NCBI GenBank assembly: GCA_016703785.1
Contig: JADJBM010000009.1
Location: 62,001 to 126,000, forward strand
Source of the DNA: Betaproteobacteria bacterium
GTDB lineage: Bacteria > Pseudomonadota > Gammaproteobacteria > Burkholderiales > Rhodocyclaceae
Direction of reading: 5' to 3'
Length of the DNA: 64,000 bases
Part shown: positions 24,145-34,105 of the stretch, piece after piece
Numbering within the stretch: the stretch's first letter is position 1
Layout: every line of letters starts with the position of its first letter
Made by a program: the position numbers and the translations under genes
The notes under the pieces: model-generated
Databases searched by the model: none
Seen by the model: the letters and a program-made list of their open reading frames with translations, nothing else
Told to the model about the DNA's origin: nothing

Positions 24145-24838
24145 ATGCCGAAACATTTTGCCCTGGTGCCTGCTGCGGGAACCGGCGCGCGCATGGGGAA
24201 TGCGCTGCCCAAGCAATACCATCCGCTCGCCGGCCGACCCATGATCCGGCATGCCCTGGCGGTGCTGTGCGCTTCGCCCAGAATCCAGAAGGTCTTCGTC
24301 GTGCTGGCGCAGCAGGATCAGGACTGGGAACACTTCGGTTGGGCGGACCTTGGCGGCAAACTGACCGTACTGCGTTGCGGCGGCCCGACGCGGGCCGATA
24401 GCGTGCTGAACGGCCTGGCCGCCATTGCTACTGAGGCCGCTTGGGACGACTGGGTGCTGGTGCACGACGCGGCGCGCCCCCTGCCTGTCCGGGGCGCAGC
24501 TGGCTGCCCTGCTCGATCAGGTGGGCGGGGACGCGGTCGGCGGCATTCTCGCCGTGCCGGTTGCCGATACGCTGAAGCGCTGTGGCGCCGATCGGCGCAT
24601 CGAGGCGACGGTCTCGCGTGATAGCCTGTGGCAGGCGCAAACGCCGCAAATGTTCCGTTACCGGTTGTTGCGCGACGCTCTCTTGCACAGCCCGGGCGTC
24701 ACCGATGAAGCCGGTGCCGTGGAGGCGCTGGGGCAACGTCCGCTGCTGGTGGCTTCCGATGCAAGCAATCTGAAGGTGACCTATCCGTCAGACCTGGTTC
24801 TGGCGGAAAGAATATTGATGGAAGGAAAGGTGGCGTAA
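24145..24838 (+). pseudogene. ispD: 2-C-methyl-D-erythritol 4-phosphate cytidylyltransferase, frameshifted
   Basis: The N-terminal half (MPKHFALVPAAGTGARMG, KQYHPLAGRPMIRHAL, WVLVHDAARP) reads to about 24480. The C-terminal half (CLSGAQLAALLDQVGG, QAQTPQMFRYRLLRDAL, TDEAGAVEALG, NLKVTYPSDLVLAERIL) reads in another frame to 24838. One extra C in the run 24477-24481 explains this; four Cs would give ...AARPCLSGAQ. IspD makes CDP-methylerythritol in the MEP isoprenoid route. ispF follows with ATG overlapping its stop, and dxr is in the window, so this gene should be essential. A sequence error is the likeliest cause. Confidence 0.85.
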
Positions 24839-25326
24839 TGCGCATCGGGCAAGGTTTCGACGTCCATGCATTGGTGCCTGGCAGGAAGCTCATCGTCGGC
24901 GGGGTGGACATCCCCTTCGAGCGTGGCCTGCTCGGCCATTCCGACGCCGACGTTCTGCTTCACGCGATCACGGATGCCCTGCTCGGCGCTGCCGGCCTGG
25001 GCGATATCGGCCGGCATTTCCCGGACAGCGATCAGCGCTTCAAAGATGCCGACAGCAGGAAGTTGTTGCGCGAAGCGGGGCGTTTGATCGCGAAGGCCGG
25101 CTATGGCGTGATCAACATCGATGCGACAGTGATTGCCCGCGCACCGCGCATGGCTCCCCATGTGGACGCAATGATCACGAACATCGCCGCGGATCTGGGG
25201 GTGGATCCAGGCTGCATCAACATCAAGGCGAAAACAACCGAAAGCCTGGGGTTTACCGGCCGGGGGGAGGGGATTGCGGCCCAGGCCGTTGCCCTGATCG
25301 AACGTAGCGGAGCCGATGGCGGCTGA
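24838..25326 (+). CDS. ispF: 2-C-methyl-D-erythritol 2,4-cyclodiphosphate synthase
   Basis: 162 residues. MRIGQGFDVHALVPGR contains the metal-binding DVH; LLGHSDADVLLHAITDALLG, GDIGRHFPDSD and the closing KAKTTESLGFTGRGEGIAA are all family signatures. It forms the cyclic diphosphate in the MEP pathway, as a cytoplasmic trimer. Its start codon overlaps the ispD stop, and its end overlaps thpR by eleven bases. Confidence 0.97.
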   Translation: MRIGQGFDVHALVPGRKLIVGGVDIPFERGLLGHSDADVLLHAITDALLGAAGLGDIGRHFPDSDQRFKDADSRKLLREAGRLIAKAGYGVINIDATVIARAPRMAPHVDAMITNIAADLGVDPGCINIKAKTTESLGFTGRGEGIAAQAVALIERSGADGG

Positions 25327-25849
25327 ACGCCGGGTCTTTTTCGCCCTTTGGCCGGACGACAGGATCGCACGCCTGTTCGAAGAAACTGGACGAAGGGCCG
25401 GCGAAAACCTCGGCGGACGCCGCATGCGCCGCGAAACCTTGCATCTGACCCTGGCCTTCATCGGCGGTATCGCTTCCGAACGTCTGGTGGATTTGCAGGA
25501 AATCGCGGGCGCGATCCATTTGTCGCCATTCGAACTGACGTTCGATCGTCTGCAATGCCTGCCCCGCAAGAAGATCGCATGGGCTTCCGCCAGCGCTTCC
25601 CCCTCTGGAGTGCTGGAACTGGCGGCCGGTCTCAATGCACAACTCAAGGCCGGTGGTTTCCACACTGAAGAGCGGCCCTTCGCAACCCATGTCACGCTTG
25701 TGCGCAATGCGACTTGTGAGGCGGGGATGGCTGAGGAAAGCTTGAGTATCGTTTGGTCGGTACGGAATTTCGTCCTGGCCGAATCGGAACGCAGAGCAGA
25801 AGGTGCGCATTACCGCATTCTTGGATGTTGGCCCCTCGATCAGACCTGA
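25316..25849 (+). CDS. thpR: RNA 2',3'-cyclic phosphodiesterase (LigT/ThpR family)
   Basis: 177 residues. Two HxTx motifs of the 2H phosphoesterase superfamily, HLTLAF (about 43) and HVTLVR (about 125), surround the usual core FFALWPDD and LPRKKIAWAS. The family opens 2',3'-cyclic phosphates on RNA ends, the in vivo substrate being uncertain. It overlaps ispF at its start and the convergent glnD by ten bases at its end, so it is probably the last gene of an ispD-ispF-thpR operon. Confidence 0.92.
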   Translation: MAAERRVFFALWPDDRIARLFEETGRRAGENLGGRRMRRETLHLTLAFIGGIASERLVDLQEIAGAIHLSPFELTFDRLQCLPRKKIAWASASASPSGVLELAAGLNAQLKAGGFHTEERPFATHVTLVRNATCEAGMAEESLSIVWSVRNFVLAESERRAEGAHYRILGCWPLDQT

Positions 25850-28434
25850 AGCTTCTCCAACAGTTCGGCTTCAAGTCGAAGCAGCGTGGCCGTCTTGGCC
25901 AGTTCCACACCACTGATAAGGAAAGTGTCCTCGACGCGCTCACCGAGCGTGGCGATCTTGGCGGTATGTATATTGATGTGGTGTGCGTCAAGCGTGCTGG
26001 CCACGGTAAACAGCAGGCCGGGCCGGTCCGCCGCAATGATCGACAGCAGGCACTGGCCGGCCTTTTCGGTCGAAAGGATCTGCACTTCCGGAGTAATGGG
26101 GAAATTGCGCATCTGGCGTGACAGTCTGCTGCTGGTCGCCTGTTCCGTCGTCGGCCCGGAAGCCAGGCGGGCGGCCAGATCGTGCTCGATGAGACTGATC
26201 ATGTCTCGATAGGCCAGCGCGCCGTCCGGATCGAGGAGCATGAAGCTGTCCAGCGCATAGCCATGGCGGGTGGTGTGGATTTTCGCCTCGACGATGCTGT
26301 AGCCGAGCCGGCTGAAGAAGCCGCACAGGCGGGCGAAGAGATGGGGCTGGTCGGGCACATAGACCATGACCTGCAATCCCTCGTTCCCGATGTGGGGCAG
26401 GCGCGCCTTGACCACCGGTTGCGCCGAAGCAGGGCGATGATAAAGCGTGCGCGTGTGCCACGCGATTTCCTCTGCGTCGTGCCGGAGGAAGTAAACCGTG
26501 TCGAGTTCCTTCCAGAAGGCGCCCTCGATGTCCTGGCGCAAACCGTAATAACGCAACAGCCGGCGCGCCTCCTCCTGCCGCTCGCCGATGCCGAGGGCCT
26601 GCTGCGGGCTGGCGCCGCGCAAGAGCCGCAGGGCGGCATTGTAGAGATCCTCCAGCAGCTTGCCCTTCCAGCCGTTCCAGACCTTGGGGCTGGTGCCGCG
26701 AATGTCGGCGACCGTAAGCAGGTAGAGGGCCGTCAATCTTCTCTCGTTACCGACCAGATCGGCGAAGGCGCGCACCACCTCGGGATCGGCCAGATCCTGC
26801 TTCTGCGCAACGTTCGACATCGAGAGATGGTGCTGGACCAGCCAGACGACCAGCGCCGTATCCTCGTCTTCGAGGGCGTGCTCGCGGCAGAAGCGGCGCG
26901 CGTCGGGCATGCCCAGCTTCGAGTGGTCGCCGCCGCGGCCCTTGGCGATGTCGTGGAACAGGGCGGCGATATAGAGAATCCAGGGACTGCCGAGATCGCT
27001 GATCAGGCGGCTACAGAACGGGTACTCGTGGGCAAATTCCGGCATGGTGAAACGTCGCAGGTTGCGCACGACCATGAGGATGTGCTGGTCCACCGTGTAG
27101 ACGTGAAACAGGTCATGCTGCATCTGGCAGACGATGCGGCGAAAGGCCGGCAGGTAGCGTCCGAGGATGCCGTACTGATTCATGCGCCGCAGTTCATGCA
27201 CCAGGCCGCGCCGCTGCTGGAAGAACTGCAGGAAGGTGGCCCGGTTGTGTGGATTCCGGCGAAAGTCAGGCCCGATGAGACGGCGCGCCCGCCACAGGGC
27301 GCGCAGCGTACGCGCCGTCATGCCCTTCAGCTCGGCCCGTTGCTGCATGATCAGAAAACTCTCGAGGATGGCGGAAGGGGCTTGCTCGAACACATCCTCG
27401 AAACGGACGTCCAGCAGTTCGCGATCCATCTGGAAGCGATCGTTGATGACGATTGGCACCTTGTTCGGCTCGGGGAAGATCTCCGCGCCGAGGTTCTGCA
27501 GCAGAATGGTATTAAGTTGAGTAACGGATTTCGCCGTTCGGAAATAGCGCTGCATGAGCAATTCCGATGCGCGCCGCGTTTTGCCGGCAACGATACCGAA
27601 CTGGCCGGCGATGGCCTCCTGGTGGTCGAAGAGCAGCCGATCCTCGCGTCGTCCGGTAAGGTAATGCAGCCGGATGCGAGCGTGCCTCAGGAATGCCTCC
27701 AGGCCCTTCAGTTGCAAGGCCTCGCCGCGGGTGATGAAGCCGCGGCGAGCCAAGTCGTTCCAGGAGTCGCCCAGGTTGGCGGCTCGGCAGATCCACAGGA
27801 TGTTCTGCAGGTCGCGCAGTCCGCCGGGACTTTCCTTGCAATTGGGTTCCAGGGCATAGGGGGTTTCCTGATGACGGACATGGCGTTCGTTCTGTTCCAG
27901 TTGCTTGCCCTTGTAGAAGGCCTTGGGGTCGATCTGCGCGAGGATTCTTCCCGAGAACTCGGCAAACAGCGCGCGGTTGCCGCATAGCAGGCGGGCTTCC
28001 AGCAGGTTGGTGCGCACGGTGATGTCCCGCTCGGCTTCATCTGCGCACTGCCACGCGGTGCGTACGCTGTGGCCGATATCCAACCCGATGTCCCACAAGA
28101 GGCCGATCAGTTCCTCGAGCTGGCGTTCGGTCTCCCGGGCGACGTTGTCGGGGAGCAGGAACAGCAGATCTATGTCCGATGCTGGGTAAAGTTCGCGCCG
28201 GCCATAGCCGCCGACGGCAACCAGGGACAAGCCGAGCGGCAGGCGGGCTTCCTGCCAGAGGCGCTTGAGAACGTCATCCACCAGTTGACAGCGGCCGCGC
28301 AGCATCCGTATGGCGTCGCCCTTTGCCAGGTAAGCCGTTCTGAGAGCTGCCTGGCCTTGAATGAGCGCGTTCTTGAGTTGTCCGAGGCTCTGCCGAATGT
28401 CGCCCGAGCCCGCCCCCGTTGGCGACGACAACAT
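25840..28434 (-). CDS. glnD: bifunctional uridylyltransferase/uridylyl-removing enzyme
   Basis: 864 residues. Nucleotidyltransferase domain (GGYGRRELYPASDIDLLFLL, about 75-95), HD domain (AALFHDIAKGRGGDHSKLG, about 490) and two C-terminal ACT domains (MVYVPDQPHLFARLCGFFSR; LSIIAADRPGLLFTVASTLD). GlnD adds or removes UMP on PII proteins in response to glutamine, setting nitrogen control. Length is normal. The start at 28434 lies one base from the map stop (28436), giving a map-glnD operon. Motif copy 11 lies at RLIGPDFRRNPH. Confidence 0.95.
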   Translation of the reverse strand: MLSSPTGAGSGDIRQSLGQLKNALIQGQAALRTAYLAKGDAIRMLRGRCQLVDDVLKRLWQEARLPLGLSLVAVGGYGRRELYPASDIDLLFLLPDNVARETERQLEELIGLLWDIGLDIGHSVRTAWQCADEAERDITVRTNLLEARLLCGNRALFAEFSGRILAQIDPKAFYKGKQLEQNERHVRHQETPYALEPNCKESPGGLRDLQNILWICRAANLGDSWNDLARRGFITRGEALQLKGLEAFLRHARIRLHYLTGRREDRLLFDHQEAIAGQFGIVAGKTRRASELLMQRYFRTAKSVTQLNTILLQNLGAEIFPEPNKVPIVINDRFQMDRELLDVRFEDVFEQAPSAILESFLIMQQRAELKGMTARTLRALWRARRLIGPDFRRNPHNRATFLQFFQQRRGLVHELRRMNQYGILGRYLPAFRRIVCQMQHDLFHVYTVDQHILMVVRNLRRFTMPEFAHEYPFCSRLISDLGSPWILYIAALFHDIAKGRGGDHSKLGMPDARRFCREHALEDEDTALVVWLVQHHLSMSNVAQKQDLADPEVVRAFADLVGNERRLTALYLLTVADIRGTSPKVWNGWKGKLLEDLYNAALRLLRGASPQQALGIGERQEEARRLLRYYGLRQDIEGAFWKELDTVYFLRHDAEEIAWHTRTLYHRPASAQPVVKARLPHIGNEGLQVMVYVPDQPHLFARLCGFFSRLGYSIVEAKIHTTRHGYALDSFMLLDPDGALAYRDMISLIEHDLAARLASGPTTEQATSSRLSRQMRNFPITPEVQILSTEKAGQCLLSIIAADRPGLLFTVASTLDAHHINIHTAKIATLGERVEDTFLISGVELAKTATLLRLEAELLEKLQV
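27262..27285 (+). repeat. 24-bp bipartite dispersed motif, copy 11
   Basis: AAAGTCAG, middle GCCCGATGAGA, then CGGCG, antisense inside glnD. It is the only copy with a purine at the first middle position. Confidence 0.7.
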
Positions 28435-28435
28435 G

Positions 28436-29239
28436 TTAGCCCCGGGAATCGGGTCTGGCGGGCGAACCTGCGGACAGGGTCAGCACCTCGGCGCCGGATT
28501 CCGTCACCAGTACGGTGTGCTCCCACTGGGCCGACAGGCTGCGGTCTTTCGTGACGATGGTCCAGCCGTCCGGCAGTTCCGAAATTGCCGCCTTGCCGGC
28601 ATTGATCATCGGCTCGATGGTGAAGATCATGCCGGGTCGCAATTCCGGGCCCCCGCCGGGCTTGCCGTAATGCAGCACCTGGGGGTCCTCGTGGAACTGG
28701 CGGCCGATGCCGTGGCCGCAGAATTCACGCACGACGGAGAATCCGCAGGACTCGGCATGGCGCTGAATGGCATGGCCGATATCGCCGAGGTGGGCGCCCG
28801 GGCGAACATGGTCGATGCCCAGCCAGAGGCATTCGTAGGTGACTGCGCAAAGCCGCCTAGCCAGAATGCTGGCGTCCCCGCCGACGAGAAACATACGGGA
28901 GGTGTCTCCATGCCAGCCGTCCTTGATGACGGTGATGTCCAGATTGACGATGTCGCCTTTTTTCAGAGCCTTGTCGCCAGGCACGCCGTGACAGACCTGA
29001 TGGTTGATCGAGGCGCAGATCGACTTGGGATAGGGCTTGTATCCGGGGGGGGCATAGTTAAGGGGCGCCGGTACGGTTTCCTGCGCATTGACCATGTAGT
29101 CATGGCAGAGACGGTCGAGTTCGCCAGTGGTGATGCCCGGCTTGACGTGGGGCTCGATGAAATCGAGGACTTCCGAGGCCAAGCGGCCGGCGACCCGCAT
29201 CTTTTCGATGTCTTCGGGGGTCTTGATGACAATGCTCAT
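28436..29239 (-). CDS. map: methionine aminopeptidase, type I
   Basis: 267 residues from MSIVIKTPEDIEKMRVAGRL. Metal ligands appear in VNLDITVIKDGWHGDTSRMF, CGHGIGRQFHEDPQVLHYG, GMIFTIEPMIN and QWEHTVLVTESGAEVLT. It removes the initiator methionine from new proteins. An upstream ATG adds twelve unconserved residues. It is divergent from rpsB and followed by glnD, the common betaproteobacterial order. Confidence 0.97.
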   Translation of the reverse strand: MSIVIKTPEDIEKMRVAGRLASEVLDFIEPHVKPGITTGELDRLCHDYMVNAQETVPAPLNYAPPGYKPYPKSICASINHQVCHGVPGDKALKKGDIVNLDITVIKDGWHGDTSRMFLVGGDASILARRLCAVTYECLWLGIDHVRPGAHLGDIGHAIQRHAESCGFSVVREFCGHGIGRQFHEDPQVLHYGKPGGGPELRPGMIFTIEPMINAGKAAISELPDGWTIVTKDRSLSAQWEHTVLVTESGAEVLTLSAGSPARPDSRG

Positions 29240-29281
29240 GATTGCTGTACGTCTCGAACTGCTGGGAAAAGGCAATTATGC

Positions 29282-29311
29282 TTGAGAAATCAGGGAAAAA
29301 ACCGCTATAAT
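29282..29311 (+). promoter_or_regulatory. sigma-70 promoter of rpsB-tsf and downstream genes
   Basis: TTGAGA at 29282-29287 and TATAAT at 29306-29311 with an 18-bp spacer, followed by a leader of about 100 nt before rpsB. The leader (GACGGCGGGCAAAATTCGC onward) may hold the S2 autoregulatory structure, but I cannot confirm that. Confidence 0.75.
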
Positions 29312-29422
29312 GCACGTCTTGCTTGCTTGACGGCGGGCAAAATTCGCACGCCTGGCGCCGAAAGGGTGCCCCGAAACGACGTTGCACGGCCAGGCGGAGG
29401 CTAACCCTTATCGGAGAATCTG

Positions 29423-30190
<768 letters not shown>

Positions 30191-30267
30191 GCCCAAGGGC
30201 AGGGCTGAACCCTGCGGGGCGGCATGGCCGCCCCGCTGTGCATCAACAGCAAGAATTGGGAGCAAGC

Positions 30268-31164
30268 ATGGCGGACATAACCGCTTCGATGGTGAAAGAA
30301 CTGCGCGAAAAAACCGACGCGCCGATGATGGAATGCAAGAAAGCCCTGGCCGAGGCCGATGGCGACATGGCCAAGGCCGAGGAGATCCTCCGCGTCAAGC
30401 TGGGCAATAAGGCCAGCAAGGCGGCTTCCCGCGTGGCAGCCGAAGGCGTCGTCGGCATCCACATCGCGCCGGATGCCAGGCTGGGTGCGATCATCGAGGT
30501 CAATTGCGAGACGGACTTCGTCGCCAAGAACGACGATTTCCTGGCCTTCACGAAGGCACTGGCGGAGCTGGTGGCAAAGGATAACCCGGCCGATGTCGCC
30601 GCCCTGTCGGGGCTGACTTTGAACGGCGCAACGGTCGAGACCACCCGCACGGCGCTGGTTGGCAAGATCGGCGAAAACATGTCGATTCGCCGTTTCGTGC
30701 GCATCGAGGCCAAAGGCAAGCTGACTGCCTATGTCCATGGCGGTTCGAAAATCGGCGTTCTGGTTGATGTGACCGGTGGCGACGAGCAGATGGCCAAGGA
30801 TCTGGCGATGCACATCGCAGCCTCCAAGCCGAAGTCTCTGGATGCTTCGGGTGTTCCGGCCGACCTGCTGGAGATGGAGCGCCGCATTGCCATCGAGAAG
30901 GCGCGCGAGGCTGGCAAGCCGGAAGCCATGTTGGAGAAGATCGCCGATGGCACGGTACAGAAGTACCTCAAGGAAGTCACGCTGCTGGGCCAGGTCTTCG
31001 TCAAGGCGGAGGATGGCAAGCAGACCATCGAGCAGCTCCTCAAGCAGAAGGGCGCTCAGGTGGCTGGTTTCACGCTCTATGTAGTCGGAGAAGGTATCGA
31101 GAAGAAGGTTTCCGATTTTGCCGCTGAGGTAGCGGCTCAGGCTGCTGCCGCAGCTGCTCGCTGA
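30268..31164 (+). CDS. tsf: elongation factor Ts
   Basis: 298 residues. MADITASMVKELREKTDAPM and MECKKALAEADGDMAKAEE form the UBA-like start; CETDFVAKNDDF is the EF-Tu contact motif; KIGENMSIRRF and LLGQVFVKAEDGKQTIEQLL follow. EF-Ts exchanges nucleotide on EF-Tu. GGGAG lies before the ATG at 30268. Motif copy 12 lies in a variable loop (AALSGLTLNGATV). Confidence 0.98.
   Translation: MADITASMVKELREKTDAPMMECKKALAEADGDMAKAEEILRVKLGNKASKAASRVAAEGVVGIHIAPDARLGAIIEVNCETDFVAKNDDFLAFTKALAELVAKDNPADVAALSGLTLNGATVETTRTALVGKIGENMSIRRFVRIEAKGKLTAYVHGGSKIGVLVDVTGGDEQMAKDLAMHIAASKPKSLDASGVPADLLEMERRIAIEKAREAGKPEAMLEKIADGTVQKYLKEVTLLGQVFVKAEDGKQTIEQLLKQKGAQVAGFTLYVVGEGIEKKVSDFAAEVAAQAAAAAAR
30597..30620 (-). 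repeat. 24-bp bipartite dispersed motif, copy 12
   Basis: Minus strand: AAAGTCAG, middle CCCCGACAGGG, then CGGCG, inside tsf at a loop that is variable in the family. Confidence 0.75.
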
Positions 31165-31168
31165 CCTC

Positions 31169-31884
31169 ATGGCCGTCCCCGCTTATAAGCGCATCCTGCT
31201 CAAGCTGTCGGGCGAGGCCCTCATGGGCAGCGACGCTTACGGCATCAACCGGGATACGCTGGCGGGCATCGTCGCCGAGATCAAATCGGTCGCCGACTTG
31301 GGGGTCGAGATCGGCGTGGTCATCGGCGGCGGCAACATCTTTCGCGGCCTGGCTGGTAGCGCCACCGGCATGGATCGCGCCACCGCCGACTACATGGGCA
31401 TGCTGGCCACAGTCATGAATGCCATGGCGCTGTCCGACGCCCTGCGCCAGGCGGGTCTCAATGGCCGCGTCCAGTCGGCGCTGAATATCGAGCAGGTGGT
31501 CGAGCCCTACATTCGGGGCAAGGCGATCCGCTACCTGGAAGAGGGCAAGATCGTTGTCTTCGCCGCGGGAACCGGCAATCCGTTCTTCACCACCGATACG
31601 GCAGCGGCGCTGCGCGGCGCTGAAATCGGCGCCGAGATCGTCATCAAGGCGACCAAGGTGGATGGCGTCTATACCGCTGACCCGAAGAAGGATCCGTCGG
31701 CCAGCGCTACCACCGCGTCAGCTTCGACGAGGCGATCGGGAAGAACCTGCAGGTGATGGATGCAACGGCACTGGCCTTGTGCCGCGACCAGAAACTGCCG
31801 ATCAATGTCTTCAGCATCTTCAAGTCCGGCGCGCTGAAGTCGGTCGTCCTCGGCGAGGACGAGGGCACCATGGTGCATTGTTGA
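31169..31884 (+). pseudogene. pyrH: uridylate kinase, frameshifted
   Basis: The first 177 codons match UMP kinase (YKRILLKLSGEALMGSDAYG, VIGGGNIFRG, ATADYMGMLATVMNAMAL, AAGTGNPFFTTDTAAALR, KATKVDGVYTADPKKDPSA). The frame is then lost near 31700. The C-terminus (RYHRVSFDEAIGKNLQVMDA, LPINVFSIFKSG, GTMVHC) reads in another frame to 31884. One missing base just after GCC at 31700-31702 would restore it. PyrH phosphorylates UMP and is essential in bacteria, so a sequence error is more likely than a real mutation. It lies 4 bp after tsf and 12 bp before frr. Confidence 0.88.
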
Positions 31885-31896
31885 GGAGAGGTCAGC

Positions 31897-32454
31897 ATGA
31901 TCCCCGAGCTCAAGAAAACGACTGAACAGAAAATGCAGAAATCGCTCGAGGCGTTGAAAAACGACCTCGGCAAGGTGCGCACCGGGCGGGCCCACGCCGG
32001 CATCCTGGATCACGTCCAGGTGGACTACTACGGCTCCATGATGCCGATCAACCAGGTGGCCAACATCAATCTCATTGACGCCCGCACGATCGGCGTGACG
32101 CCCTGGGAAAAGAAACTGGCGCCAGCCATCGAGAAAGCGATCAGGGAGTCCGATCTGGGCCTCAATCCCGCCTCGGTGGGCGATACGGTGCGGGTTCCCA
32201 TGCCGGCCCTGACTGAGGAGCGGCGCAAGGACCTCATCAAAGTGGTGCGAGGGGAAGCAGAGAATGCTCGCGTGGCCGTGCGCAACCTGCGGCGGGATGC
32301 CAACCACACCCTCAAGGAGTCGATGAAGGCCAAGACCATATCCGAGGACGATGAGCGGCGCGCGCAGGAAGAGGTACAGAAACTGACTGATCGCTATATC
32401 GCCGAGATCGATAAGGCGCTCGCCCAGAAGGAAAGCGACCTGATGGCCGTCTGA
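31897..32454 (+). CDS. frr: ribosome recycling factor
   Basis: 185 residues, the normal RRF length. KKTTEQKMQKSLEALKNDLG, VRTGRAHAGILDHVQVDYYG, INQVANINLIDARTIGVTPW, MPALTEERRKDLIKVVRGEA and the C-terminal helix DRYIAEIDKALAQKESDLMA are diagnostic. It splits post-termination ribosomes with EF-G. GGAGAGG lies before its ATG. Confidence 0.98.
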   Translation: MIPELKKTTEQKMQKSLEALKNDLGKVRTGRAHAGILDHVQVDYYGSMMPINQVANINLIDARTIGVTPWEKKLAPAIEKAIRESDLGLNPASVGDTVRVPMPALTEERRKDLIKVVRGEAENARVAVRNLRRDANHTLKESMKAKTISEDDERRAQEEVQKLTDRYIAEIDKALAQKESDLMAV

Positions 32455-32487
32455 CGGACGGTCCATCCAGTGGTCCGGAGATCCGCC

Positions 32488-33265
<778 letters not shown>

Positions 33266-33273
<8 letters not shown>

Positions 33274-34105
33274 GGCGCGGGTCGTAACCGCATTGCTCCT
33301 CCTGGCGGGTTTCCTCGCCATGCTTTTTCTGTTGCCCTTCTCCGGCTGGCTGCTCTTTGCATGTGCCATTGTGGGAATTGGCACCTGGGAATGGGGAGGG
33401 CTGTTGAAGCTCGGCGCAGCATGGCGGTTCGGTAATGCTTTCGCTGTCATGGCCTTGTGCGGCGCGCTCGGCTGGATGGTATTCGATCCCGACACGGGTG
33501 CCGTCGACCAGGTGACGTGGCTGATGGCGGTCTATCTGCTGGCCGGCTTGTTTTGGATACTTGTCGTGCCGGTCTGGCTGGGAATGCGGTGGGTAGTCAC
33601 GGTGTGGCCTGCAGGTTTGCTGGCGGGCATGGCCGTCCTTGTTCCGGCGGGCTTGGCAATGATGCAATTGCGCGCCTTCGCGCCCCTTTTCCTCCTGGCG
33701 GCCATGGCGTCTGTGTGGGTGGCCGATATCTCGGCGTATGTTTTTGGCCGCATGTATGGCCGGCACAAACTCGCCACGACCATCAGCCCCGGAAAAACCT
33801 GGGAAGGGGCTGCCGGGGCCGTGGCCGGGGTGCTGCTCTACGGAATGACGGTAGCCTGGGCTACGGAGAGGCTGCCGAACAGTCCGGTAGGCTTGGGCCT
33901 GTTTTCGCTTGCTCTGGTTGCCCTGACAGCCGTCAGCATCCTGGGAGACCTGTTCGAGTCACTCGTCAAGAGACAGGCCGGCGTCAAGGACAGCGGCGCC
34001 ATCCTGCCAGGGCATGGTGGGGTGCTTGATCGTATCGACAGCCTGACATCGACTTTGCCCCTGCTTGGCCTGGCCGTACTGTGCTGGGAAGGCGGGATGC
34101 AATGA
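33266..34105 (+). CDS. cdsA: phosphatidate cytidylyltransferase
   Basis: 279 residues with about seven hydrophobic helices. The C-terminal signature SVWVADISAYVFGRMYGRHK and ISPGKTWEGAAGAV, then DLFESLVKRQAGVKDSGAIL, and PGHGGVLDRIDSL are diagnostic. It makes CDP-diacylglycerol in the inner membrane, feeding pgsA among others. It starts inside the uppS end and its stop overlaps the dxr start (ATGA). Confidence 0.96.

Noticed and set aside
26182..27987. A 601-codon plus-strand frame opposite glnD
   Set aside because: glnD motifs (nucleotidyltransferase, HD, ACT) on the minus strand are unambiguous; the other frame has no domain or ribosome site.
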